A DNA stretch of 64,000 nt from contig NZ_BMNK01000022.1 of the NCBI RefSeq assembly GCF_014646515.1, forward strand, positions 62,001-126,000, read 5' to 3'. The notes under the pieces are model-generated. The model had not been told where the DNA came from and did not search any database. It worked only from the letters and a program-made list of their open reading frames with translations. This DNA comes from Nonomuraea glycinis (GTDB lineage: Bacteria; Actinomycetota; Actinomycetes; Streptosporangiales; Streptosporangiaceae). The translations under genes and the position numbers were made by a program. Position 1 is the stretch's first letter. The number at the start of each line of letters is the position of its first letter. Below, one piece after another: positions 15,116 through 23,122 of the stretch.

Positions 15116-15139
15116 TTCAAGGATGAAATCAAACTTGAA
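15116..15139. promoter_or_regulatory. Palindrome, candidate MarR operator
   Basis: TTCAAG at 15116-15121 and CTTGAA at 15134-15139 are inverted, and within the 12-base interval TGAAATCA is itself symmetric about the same centre, giving 18 matched positions of 24. It lies 53 bases upstream of the LLM oxidoreductase start, in an AT-rich island. Confidence 0.55.
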
Positions 15140-15159
15140 ATGAGTGGCGAGGGGCAGAG

Positions 15160-15531
15160 TCACGGGCGGCGCATGGTGGCGGTGAACATGTCGCCGCGCA
15201 AGGCCTGCTCGACCACGGCGATGGAGCGGGACAGGCGTACCAGCCGGGGCCCCTCTTCCCGGTAGGTGTCCAGAACGGCCTCGATGGCGTGTGGCGGGAG
15301 GTGGCCCTTGAGCTCGACCGCCGCCCTTCGGTAGCCGGTGCGGGCCGCCTCGATGGCTGAGTTGACGTGGTGGTTCGCCATCCGGGCCAGGGCGATGGGG
15401 TGCCGCCTGAGCACCTCGTAGGCTCGGTAGTCCGGGGGCACCGCGTCGAGCAGCCAGGCAACGGCCGAGGTCTCCCAGTCGGGGACGCTGGGTGGCCGGA
15501 CCTCCGCGGGCCATTCTGGCGGGACGTACAT
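15160..15531 (-). CDS. Conserved actinobacterial hypothetical protein
   Basis: 123 residues, start ATG 15531. Begins MYVPPEWPAEVRPP and contains WLLDAVPPDYRAYEVLRRHP, a helical protein with many Arg and no membrane segment. From memory, similar short proteins with the same opening occur across Streptomyces and relatives without assigned function. No ribosome site is present; instead a TANNNT -10 box lies six bases before the ATG, so a leaderless mRNA is likely. Confidence 0.75.
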   Translation of the reverse strand: MYVPPEWPAEVRPPSVPDWETSAVAWLLDAVPPDYRAYEVLRRHPIALARMANHHVNSAIEAARTGYRRAAVELKGHLPPHAIEAVLDTYREEGPRLVRLSRSIAVVEQALRGDMFTATMRRP

Positions 15532-15537
15532 GAATCC

Positions 15538-15543
15538 ATCGTA
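15538..15543 (-). promoter_or_regulatory. -10 box of a probable leaderless transcript
   Basis: On the minus strand TACGAT is followed by six bases and then ATG 15531, the usual spacing of a -10 box to a leaderless start. No ribosome site exists between. No good -35 box was seen. Confidence 0.4.
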
Positions 15544-15650
15544 CTCATGTTCGATTCACCGGCCCAGATTGGAGGTCAGTGGTGGTGGAAGGCGCCGCTT
15601 CGGGATGCCTTGCGGTGGTCGAGGGCTGAACGCGGGGGCACACTGGCCTG

Positions 15651-16841
15651 GTGACGGAGAAGATCGGAGTCGTGGGGGCCGGGATCGTCGGTCTGGCGGT
15701 CGCCCGGGAGCTGGCCGTGACGCGGGGCGCCGAGGTGACCGTGCTGGAGAAGGAGGGCCGCGTCGGCGCGCACCAGACCGGCCACAACAGCGGCGTCGTG
15801 CACGCGGGCATCTACTACCCGCCCGGCTCGCTCAAGGCCAGGCTCTGCCGCGAGGGTGTGGCCCTGCTCAAGGCCTACTGCGCCCAGCACGCGCTGCCGT
15901 ACGACGAGGTCGGCAAGCTGGTGGTGGCGAGCACGCGGGCCGAGCGGCCGCTGCTGGCGGCGCTGGCCGAGCGGGCCAGGGCCAACGGCGTGCCGGACCT
16001 CGCCGAGCTCGACGGGCTGGGGCTGCGCGAGATCGAGCCGCACGCGGTCGGCGTCGGCGCGCTCCACTCGCCGCGGACGGCGATCACCGACTTCCCGGCG
16101 GTCGCGCGCCGGCTCGCGCTCGACGTGGCAGAGCTCGGCGGTTCTGTACGGCTGGAGCATCCGGTGCAGGGCGTCAGGGAGAGCGCCGGCGGGGTCCAGG
16201 TGGTGGCGGGGCGGCGGCGGTTCGGCTTCGACCGGCTGGTGGTCTGCGCGGGTCTGGGCACCGATGCGGTCGCCAGGATGGCCGGGATGCCGGGGGACGT
16301 GCGGATCGTGCCGTTCAGGGGTGAGTACTACGCGCTCGACGGAAAAGCCAGGGAGCTGGTGCGGGGGCTGATCTATCCGGTGCCCGATCCGCGCTATCCG
16401 TTCCTGGGCGTACATCTGACCCGGCACCTCGACGGCGAGGTGCTGGTGGGCCCGAACGCGGTGCTCGCCACCGCCTACGAAGGCTATAAATGGCGAAATT
16501 TCAGTAATTTTCCGGCAATTGTCCGCTGGCCCGGCACCCTCCGCCTGGCCCGGCGGCACTGGCGTACCGGCGTCAAGGAGGTCTACGGCTCGCTGGTCAA
16601 GGGCGCCTTCCTCGACGCCGCGCGCCGCTACGTACCCGAGCTCACCGCCGCCGACCTGCGACGGGCCGAGGGCGGCGTGCGCGCGCAAGCCGTCGCGAGA
16701 GACGGCGGGCTGGTCGACGACTTCGCGGTGGACGTTCAGGGCAGGGTGGTTCTGGTGCGCAACGCCCCCTCACCGGCGGCCACGTCCAGCTTGGCCATCG
16801 CCCGGCACATCGCCGGAATTGTCCCAGCACCCGTCCGATGA
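15651..16841 (+). CDS. lhgO: L-2-hydroxyglutarate oxidase
   Basis: 396 residues, GTG start. FAD-dependent DAO-family oxidase: Rossmann motif GVVGAGIVGLAVARELA at the N-terminus, then GHNSGVVHAGIYYPPGSLKA, the diagnostic LhgO segment, and the C-terminal FAD-closing NAPSPAATSSLAIARHIA. Oxidises L-2-hydroxyglutarate to 2-oxoglutarate, passing electrons to the respiratory chain or oxygen. The stop overlaps the response-regulator start by ATGA (16838-16841), an unusual coupling of a metabolite-repair enzyme with a signalling gene. Confidence 0.92.
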   Translation: MTEKIGVVGAGIVGLAVARELAVTRGAEVTVLEKEGRVGAHQTGHNSGVVHAGIYYPPGSLKARLCREGVALLKAYCAQHALPYDEVGKLVVASTRAERPLLAALAERARANGVPDLAELDGLGLREIEPHAVGVGALHSPRTAITDFPAVARRLALDVAELGGSVRLEHPVQGVRESAGGVQVVAGRRRFGFDRLVVCAGLGTDAVARMAGMPGDVRIVPFRGEYYALDGKARELVRGLIYPVPDPRYPFLGVHLTRHLDGEVLVGPNAVLATAYEGYKWRNFSNFPAIVRWPGTLRLARRHWRTGVKEVYGSLVKGAFLDAARRYVPELTAADLRRAEGGVRAQAVARDGGLVDDFAVDVQGRVVLVRNAPSPAATSSLAIARHIAGIVPAPVR

Positions 16842-17551
16842 GTGCATCCTTGATGGTGATGGAAGCGCGACTCCTGATCGTCGAAGATGACCAGAACATT
16901 CTCGAACTCCTCGCCGCGAGCCTCAGGTTCGCGGGCTTCGACGTGTGCACCGCCAAGAGCGGCGTGGACGCCGTGGCCTCCGTCCAGCGGCAGCGGCCGG
17001 ACCTCGTCGTCCTCGACGTCATGCTGCCCGACCTGGACGGATTCGAGATCGTCCGGCGGATGCGCGGCGGCGGCATCCGTACCCCCGTGGTGTTCCTGAC
17101 CGCCCGCGACGAGACCGAGGACAAGATCCGCGGCCTGACGATCGGCGGTGACGACTACGTGACCAAGCCGTTCAGCCTGGAGGAGGTCGTCGCCAGGATC
17201 CACGCGGTGCTCCGGCGCACCAGCGGCGAGACGCAACCGCCGCCGCCCCGGCTGACCTTCGCCGACATCGAATTGGACGAGGAGAGCCACGAGGTGTGGC
17301 GGGGCGGCCACGCGATCGCGCTGTCGCCGACCGAGTTCAAGCTGTTGCGCTACTTCATGACGAACGCGGGCCGGGTGCTGTCGAAGCCGCAGATCCTCGA
17401 CCACGTCTGGGACTACGACTTCCGGGGCGAGGTCGGCATCGTCGAGTCCTACGTCTCCGTGCTCCGCCGTAAGATCGACAACCGCAGCCCCCGGCTCATC
17501 CACACGCTGCGCGGCGTCGGCTACGTCCTGCGGCTCCCGCCGGGCGTGTAA
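16838..17551 (+). CDS. OmpR/PhoB-family response regulator
   Basis: 237 residues from ATG 16838; ATGs at 16853 and 16859 are alternative starts. Receiver domain: acidic pair in IVEDDQ, phospho-acceptor Asp60 in VVLDVMLPD, Thr in FLTAR, Lys in YVTKPF. C-terminal winged helix: ALSPTEFKLLRYFM, RVLSKPQILDHVW, IVESYVSVLRRKI. Partner histidine kinase follows immediately (TAATG overlap at 17551). A related second regulator follows the kinase. Confidence 0.95.
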   Translation: MSASLMVMEARLLIVEDDQNILELLAASLRFAGFDVCTAKSGVDAVASVQRQRPDLVVLDVMLPDLDGFEIVRRMRGGGIRTPVVFLTARDETEDKIRGLTIGGDDYVTKPFSLEEVVARIHAVLRRTSGETQPPPPRLTFADIELDEESHEVWRGGHAIALSPTEFKLLRYFMTNAGRVLSKPQILDHVWDYDFRGEVGIVESYVSVLRRKIDNRSPRLIHTLRGVGYVLRLPPGV

Positions 17552-18981
17552 TGGCGAGGTTGAGCGGCCTCCCGCTCAGGGTCAAGCTGATGGCGTCGAT
17601 GCTGGCGCTGCTCGGGCTCGGCATGAGCTTCATCGGCCTGGTCAGCGTCTCGGTCCTGAACGGCTACCTGCTCGACCGCGTAGACAGCCAGGTCAACCTC
17701 GTGTCCGTACGGGTGACCAAACGGCTGGTCAACGATGAGCAGCGGCGCCTGGCGGGCCGGAAACTGCCCGACAAGGCGCTGCTCATCGAGTCCGACACGA
17801 TCGTGCTGATGAAGGACGCCGCCGGCCGCCTCACCCCGACGCAGGGCGACCGGGACGTCGACATCAAGCCCAAGCCGGTGCTGGAGGACTCGCCCGGCCC
17901 GGGCATCTACACCGCGCCGGCCGTCAACGGCGGCGGCGCCTGGCGGGTCAAGGAGACCACGACGCCGCAGGGCACCTTCGTGGTCGCCACGGATCTGGAA
18001 GAGGTCAACGAGATCACCTGGCGGCTCGTCCTCATCGAGCTCCTGGGCGGCGGCGGCATCGTGCTCATCCTCGCCGTCGTGGGCGTCACGATCGTACGGC
18101 GCAGCATGCGGCCGCTGGCGGAGATCGAGCACACGGCCGGCACCATCGCCGCCGGTGAGCTGGGACGCCGGGTGCCGGACGGCGACCCGCGCACCGAGGT
18201 GGGCCGGTTGGCCGGCGCGCTGAACGGGATGCTGGCCCAGATCGAGAGCGCGTTCGCGGCCCGCTCGGCGTCCGAGGAGGCGGCCCGGAGGTCGGAGGAC
18301 CGGATGCGCCAGTTCGTCACCGACGCCTCGCACGAGCTGCGCACCCCGCTCACCTCGATCCGCGGCTTCGCCGAGTACGCCCGGCAGAACCCGAACGCCG
18401 ACGCCGCCGAGCTGATGCTGCGGGTGGAGAGCGCCGCGGGCAGGATGGGCCTGCTGGTCGACGACCTGCTGCTGCTCGCCCAGGTGGACCAGGCCAGGCC
18501 GTTGAAGATGCGCCCGGTGGACATGCTGGCGCTGGCGGCCGACGCCGTGCAGGACGCGCGGATCCTCGCGCCGTCCCGCGAGATCGGGCTGGACGTCGTG
18601 GGCGGCGCCGCCCTGATCGTCTCCGGTGACGAGGTACGGCTGCGCCAGGTCGTCGGCAACCTCATGTCCAACGCCCTCGTCCACACCGAGGAGGGCACGC
18701 CGATCACCGTCCGGGTGGGGGCCGACGACGAGACGGTCTTCCTCGAAGTGGCGGACAAGGGGCCCGGCCTCACCCCCGACCAGGTCGAGCGGGTCTTCGA
18801 GCGCTTCTACCGGGCCGACTCGGCCCGCTCCCGCCGCCGGTCGGGCGAGGACCGGGGCAGCGGGCTCGGCCTGGCCATCGTGCGGGCGCTGGTGGGGGCG
18901 CACGGCGGGACCGTACGGGCGCGGAGCGCGGTGGGCGAAGGGGCGACGTTCCGAGTAGAACTCCCACTCGCTTTGGATTAG
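17551..18981 (+). CDS. Membrane histidine kinase (OmpR-type partner)
   Basis: 476 residues. Membrane helix about 12-36, a periplasmic sensor of about 120 residues, second helix about 160-183, then HAMP (RRSMRPLAEIEHT) and HisKA with phospho-His261 in SHELRTPLTSIRG. The ATPase domain shows the N box NLMSNALVHT, the D box DKGPGL and G box GSGLGLAIVRAL. Translationally coupled to the response regulator upstream. The signal is unknown; the extracellular domain resembles the TcrY/PrrB-like kinases of actinobacteria in length. Confidence 0.95.
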   Translation: MARLSGLPLRVKLMASMLALLGLGMSFIGLVSVSVLNGYLLDRVDSQVNLVSVRVTKRLVNDEQRRLAGRKLPDKALLIESDTIVLMKDAAGRLTPTQGDRDVDIKPKPVLEDSPGPGIYTAPAVNGGGAWRVKETTTPQGTFVVATDLEEVNEITWRLVLIELLGGGGIVLILAVVGVTIVRRSMRPLAEIEHTAGTIAAGELGRRVPDGDPRTEVGRLAGALNGMLAQIESAFAARSASEEAARRSEDRMRQFVTDASHELRTPLTSIRGFAEYARQNPNADAAELMLRVESAAGRMGLLVDDLLLLAQVDQARPLKMRPVDMLALAADAVQDARILAPSREIGLDVVGGAALIVSGDEVRLRQVVGNLMSNALVHTEEGTPITVRVGADDETVFLEVADKGPGLTPDQVERVFERFYRADSARSRRRSGEDRGSGLGLAIVRALVGAHGGTVRARSAVGEGATFRVELPLALD

Positions 18982-19022
18982 TCGTTCAGCAATTCCTCAG
19001 GTGGTTTTGTCACTCTGGGTAC

Positions 19023-19703
19023 GTGACCGAACCCGAGGCGCTGATCATGGTGGTGGACGACGAGCCCAGTATCCGAGACCTGCTCTCCGCCAGCCTGCGC
19101 TTCTCCGGGTTCGAGGTGGTCACCGCCGCCGACGGGCACGAAGCCGTCGAGGTGGCTCGGCGGGCCAGGCCCGATCTGGTCGTGCTGGACGTCATGCTGC
19201 CGGACCTGGACGGGTTCGAGGTGGCCAGGCTCATCGACGCGCCGGTGCTGTTCCTGACCGCCCGCGAAGCCACCGAGGACAAGATCGCCGGGCTGCGGGT
19301 GGGCGACGACTACGTCACCAAGCCGTTCAGCCTGGAGGAGGTCCAGGCCAGGATCCGCGCGGTGCTGCGCCGTACCAGAGCGGAGGGCGCGCCCGCGAGC
19401 AAGCTGAAAGTGGCGGACCTGGAGCTGGACGAGGAGGCGCGCGAGGTGTGGCGCGCCGGGCGGCAGGTGCGGCTGTCGCCGACCGAGTTCAAGCTGCTGC
19501 ACTATTTCATGGCCAACGCCGGGCGGGTGCTGTCCAAGGCGCAGATCCTCGACCACGTCTGGAACTACGACTTCGGCGGCGACGCCGGCGTGGTCGAATC
19601 GTACGTGTCCTACCTGCGGCGCAAGGTCGACGACGTGGAGCCACGACTCATTCACACGTTGCGCAGCGTCGGTTACGTGTTAAGGGAGCCTCCTGCGGGC
19701 TAG
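19023..19703 (+). CDS. Second OmpR-family response regulator, shortened receiver
   Basis: 226 residues, GTG start. Strongly similar to the regulator at 16838 in both domains (YVTKPFSLEEV; LSPTEFKLLHYFMANAGRVLSK). Phospho-Asp56 in VVLDVMLPD and the Lys of TKPF are present, but the loop after ARLI lacks about five residues found in the paralogue (RRMRGGGIRTP there, IDAPV here) and GLRVGDDY lacks one Gly. The gene probably arose by tandem duplication, and it shares the kinase between them. It could be an alternative output of that kinase. Short deletions may alter the alpha3-beta4 face of the receiver. Confidence 0.93.
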   Translation: MTEPEALIMVVDDEPSIRDLLSASLRFSGFEVVTAADGHEAVEVARRARPDLVVLDVMLPDLDGFEVARLIDAPVLFLTAREATEDKIAGLRVGDDYVTKPFSLEEVQARIRAVLRRTRAEGAPASKLKVADLELDEEAREVWRAGRQVRLSPTEFKLLHYFMANAGRVLSKAQILDHVWNYDFGGDAGVVESYVSYLRRKVDDVEPRLIHTLRSVGYVLREPPAG

Positions 19704-19712
19704 CTTGACCGT

Positions 19713-21425
19713 ATGGACCTGTTGGGCGCGCTCGAAGGACTGCGCCGGCCGCTGGATCGGGAGCTGTTCCCGCTGGCCGTCGGGGAGGCCGCCGCCGACC
19801 GGCGCGCGCTCAAGGAGCTGACCGGGCAGCTCGACGACTACCTGCTGCCCCGGCTGCGCGCCATCGACGCGCCGCTGCTCGCCGTCGTCGGCGGGTCCAC
19901 CGGTGCGGGCAAGTCCACGCTGGTCAACTCGCTGGTCGGCGCCGACGTCGCCGAGCCAGGCGTGCTGCGCCCCACCACGCTGGTGCCCACGCTGGTGGTG
20001 AGCCCCGCCGACCACGACTGGTTCATGGGCCCGAACGTGCTGCCCGGCCTGTCCCGCGCCACCGGCGCCGGCGTGGGAGCGCTGCGGGTGGTGACGGCCG
20101 AGGCGCTCGGCAGCGGGCTGGCGCTGCTCGACGCGCCCGACATCGACTCCGTGGTGACCGCCAACCGGGAGCTGGCCGCGCAGCTCCTCGCCGCGGCCGA
20201 CCTGTGGCTGTTCGTCACCACCGCCGCCCGCTACGCCGACGAGGTGCCGTGGAGCTTCCTGCGCTCGGCCCGCGAGCGCAGCACCGCGCTCGCCCTGGTG
20301 CTCGACCGGGTGCCGCCGGAGGCCGCCGGGCCCGTCACCCGCGACCTCGAACGCCTCCTGGTCGACAACGGCCTCGACGGCACCCGCCTGTTCGCCGTGC
20401 CGGAGGCCGCGCTGCCCAGCGAGAAGGCCCGGCTGCCCGCCGAGGCGGTGGCGCCCATCGCCGACTGGCTCACCGGGCTCGCCGCCGACGCCGCCGAACG
20501 CTCCCGGGTGGTACGCCAGACGCTGTCCGGCACGCTCGACAGCCTGGCCGTCCGGGTGCCGGCGCTGGCCGACGCGGTCGAGCGGCAGGAGAGCGCCTTC
20601 GCCGGGCTGCACGCCATCGTGACCGCCGCGTACGCGGGCGCGATGGCCGACTTCGACGAGGGCATGCGCGACGGGTCGCTGCTGCGGGGCGAGGTGCTGG
20701 CCCGCTGGCAGGATTTCATCGGCACCGGCGACCTGATGCGCTCGCTGGAGAGCCGGGTCGGCCGGCTGCGTGACCGGGTGGTCGGCTTCTTCACCGGGCA
20801 GGCGCCCGGCACCCAGCTGCGCGACGCGCTGGAGTCCGGCGTCGAGGCGCTGATCAGGGGCGCGGCCGACAGCGCCGCCGAACGCGCCCTCGACGGCTGG
20901 TCCGCCGCGCCGGGCGGGCCCGGCCTGCTGGACCGCGTCGGCGCCGTCGAACGGGCCCGGCTCGGCCGCGCCTCCCCGGACCTCGGCAAGCGGGCCGAGG
21001 CGACGGTACGGGGCTGGCAGGAGTACGTGCTCGATCTCGTACGGGAGGAAGGCGCGTCCCGGCGGTCGGCGGCGCGGCTGGCGTCCTTCGGCGTGAACGG
21101 GGCCGGGGTGCTGCTGATGCTGGCCGTCTTCGCCTCCACCGGCGGGCTGACCGGGATCGAGGTGGGCATCGCGGGCGGCACCAGCGTGCTGTCGCAGAAG
21201 CTGCTGGAGGCGGTGTTCGGCGACCAGGCGGTGCGGACGCTCACCGTGGCGGCCCGGGAGGACCTACGGGAGCGGGTGCGGGGGCTGATGGAGGAGGAGG
21301 CGGTCCGCTACACCACGTTGCTGGAGACCGTCCAGCCGCCGCCGGACACGGCCGCCATGCTGCGGGCGTCCGCCCGATCGGTCCGTACCCACCAGGCGGA
21401 GCTACCCGAGGGCGGATCGCCATGA
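19713..21425 (+). CDS. Dynamin-like GTPase, first of a coupled pair
   Basis: 570 residues. G1 loop GGSTGAGKST (60-69), switch I region VLRPTTLVPTL, G3 DAPDIDSV, and a further helical stalk-like part with GVGALRVVTAEALGS and long Arg/Glu helices. A hydrophobic segment (NGAGVLLMLAVFASTGGL) near residue 465 could touch the membrane. Such paired GTPases in actinobacteria are relatives of bacterial dynamin-like proteins. The stop overlaps the next GTPase start (ATGA 21422-21425). Function in membrane remodelling is inference. Confidence 0.85.
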   Translation: MDLLGALEGLRRPLDRELFPLAVGEAAADRRALKELTGQLDDYLLPRLRAIDAPLLAVVGGSTGAGKSTLVNSLVGADVAEPGVLRPTTLVPTLVVSPADHDWFMGPNVLPGLSRATGAGVGALRVVTAEALGSGLALLDAPDIDSVVTANRELAAQLLAAADLWLFVTTAARYADEVPWSFLRSARERSTALALVLDRVPPEAAGPVTRDLERLLVDNGLDGTRLFAVPEAALPSEKARLPAEAVAPIADWLTGLAADAAERSRVVRQTLSGTLDSLAVRVPALADAVERQESAFAGLHAIVTAAYAGAMADFDEGMRDGSLLRGEVLARWQDFIGTGDLMRSLESRVGRLRDRVVGFFTGQAPGTQLRDALESGVEALIRGAADSAAERALDGWSAAPGGPGLLDRVGAVERARLGRASPDLGKRAEATVRGWQEYVLDLVREEGASRRSAARLASFGVNGAGVLLMLAVFASTGGLTGIEVGIAGGTSVLSQKLLEAVFGDQAVRTLTVAAREDLRERVRGLMEEEAVRYTTLLETVQPPPDTAAMLRASARSVRTHQAELPEGGSP

Positions 21426-23122
21426 AGCTGCTGCGCCGTAAGAAGGGGCCGTCGCTGGACTCGCGGCTGGCCGCGCTGACGGAGGCGGTCGAGCTGGGGG
21501 AGGGGCGGCTGCCCGGGGAGGCGGTGGCCGCGGCGCGGACAGTGACCGAGCGGGCGGGGATACGGCGCCGGCTGTCGGTGGAGCACACCGTGGCGGCGCT
21601 CGCCGGGGCCACCGGCAGCGGGAAGTCGTCGCTGTTCAACGTGCTGGCCGGGGAGGAGCTCTCGGCCGTCGGCGTCACCCGGCCCACCACGGCGACCGCC
21701 CAGGCGGCGCTGTGGGACGGGGAGGGGGCCGGTCCGCTGCTCGACTGGCTGGAGGTGCCCCGCCGGCACTCGGCCTCCTCCGGTGACCTGTCCGGGCTGG
21801 TCCTGCTCGACCTGCCCGACCATGACTCCATCCGGCTCGCGCACCGGCTGGAGGTGGACCGGCTGGTGGAGCTGGTCGACCTGCTCGTGTGGGTGCTGGA
21901 TCCGCAGAAGTACGCCGACGCCGCCGTGCACGAACGCTATCTGCGGCCGCTGGCCGGGCACCAGGACGTGATGGTGGTGGTGCTCAACCAGATCGACCGG
22001 CTGCCCGAGGCCGCCGTCGCGCGGTGCCTGGGCGACCTGCGGCGGCTGCTCGACGAGGACGGGCTGACGGGGGTGCCCATCGTCGGGGTCTCGGCCCGTA
22101 CCGGCGCGGGCCTGGCCGAGTTGCGCGTCCTGCTGGCGAACCGGGTGAGTGAGCGGCGGTCCTGGTCGGCCCGCCTGGCCGCCGACGTCATCACCGCCGC
22201 CGACCACCTGGCCGCAGCGTCCGCCGACGGGGCTGTGGAGCTGGTACGGGTGACGGATGGGATGGGCGCCGGGCGGTCAGAGCTGGTACGGGTGGATGGG
22301 CAGGGCGCCGGGCGGGTGGAGTTGGTACGAGTGGCGGAGGGGCAGGGCGCCGGGCGGTTGGATCGGCCGCTGACGGCGGCGCTGTCCAAGGCCGCCGGGG
22401 TGCCGCTCGTCGTGGCGGCCGTGCGCAAGGGGCACCGGCACCGGGCCGTCATCGCCACCGGGTGGCCCGTCACCCGATGGGTGCGCCGGTTCCGGCCCGA
22501 TCCGTTGCGCAGGCTGCGGATCGGGGTGGCCGCCGAGCGGGAGCCGGTGGGGCACACCTCGCTCCCGGCCGCCTCCGCCGTACAGCGGGCGCAGGTGGAG
22601 ACGGCGATCAGGGACGTCGGCGAGGCGGCGGCGACGGACCTGCCGCAGGCTTGGGGCGCTGCCGTGCGGCGGGCGGCGCGCTCGCGGGAGGCGGAGTTGC
22701 CCGACGCGGTGGATCGGGCCGTCGGCCGGACCTCCCTCCGGGAGACCCGGAGGCCGCGCTGGTGGCGGGCGGTGAACGTGCTGCAGTGGCTGCTGTTCGC
22801 CACCATGGTGGCGGGGGCCGGCTGGCTGGGCGTGCTGCTCGGGATGGACTACCTGCGCCTGCCGCAGCCCCCGCTGCCGACGGCGGGGGAGCTGCCCTGG
22901 CCCACCGTGCTGCTGGCCGGCGGCGCGCTGGCCGGGGTGCTGGTCGCGCTGCTTGCGCGGCTGGCCGCGTGGCTGGGGGGCCGCCGCCGGGCGCGCCGGG
23001 CCGCGAAGGCGCTGCACGAGGCGATCGGTCAGGTGGGGCAGGAGTACGTGCTCGGGCCGGTGGATGAGGAGCTGACCCGTTACGACCGGTTCGCCGAGGT
23101 CATCGGGATCGCGCGGGCGTAG
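21422..23122 (+). CDS. Dynamin-like GTPase, second of a coupled pair, with internal repeat
   Basis: 566 residues. G1 GATGSGKSS (62-70), switch I VGVTRPTTATA, G3 LLDLPDHDSI, G4 LNQIDRLPEA. After the GTPase domain come three copies of a 13-14 residue unit, ELVRV..G.GAGR, at residues 273-313 (22238-22360), then a helical region and two C-terminal membrane helices (WLLFATMVAGAGWLGVLLGM and TVLLAGGALAGVLVALLARLA). The repeat is an unusual insertion in the linker. Its 3' end overlaps the convergent LysR gene by 43 bases. Confidence 0.85.
   Translation: MKLLRRKKGPSLDSRLAALTEAVELGEGRLPGEAVAAARTVTERAGIRRRLSVEHTVAALAGATGSGKSSLFNVLAGEELSAVGVTRPTTATAQAALWDGEGAGPLLDWLEVPRRHSASSGDLSGLVLLDLPDHDSIRLAHRLEVDRLVELVDLLVWVLDPQKYADAAVHERYLRPLAGHQDVMVVVLNQIDRLPEAAVARCLGDLRRLLDEDGLTGVPIVGVSARTGAGLAELRVLLANRVSERRSWSARLAADVITAADHLAAASADGAVELVRVTDGMGAGRSELVRVDGQGAGRVELVRVAEGQGAGRLDRPLTAALSKAAGVPLVVAAVRKGHRHRAVIATGWPVTRWVRRFRPDPLRRLRIGVAAEREPVGHTSLPAASAVQRAQVETAIRDVGEAAATDLPQAWGAAVRRAARSREAELPDAVDRAVGRTSLRETRRPRWWRAVNVLQWLLFATMVAGAGWLGVLLGMDYLRLPQPPLPTAGELPWPTVLLAGGALAGVLVALLARLAAWLGGRRRARRAAKALHEAIGQVGQEYVLGPVDEELTRYDRFAEVIGIARA
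22238..22360 (+). repeat. Three tandem 39-42-bp in-frame repeats
   Basis: Units at 22238-22279 (42 bp), 22280-22318 (39 bp) and 22319-22360 (42 bp) encode ELVRV-TDGMGAGRS, ELVRV-DGQGAGRV and ELVRV-AEGQGAGRL. They keep frame despite one 3-bp length change. Confidence 0.9.
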
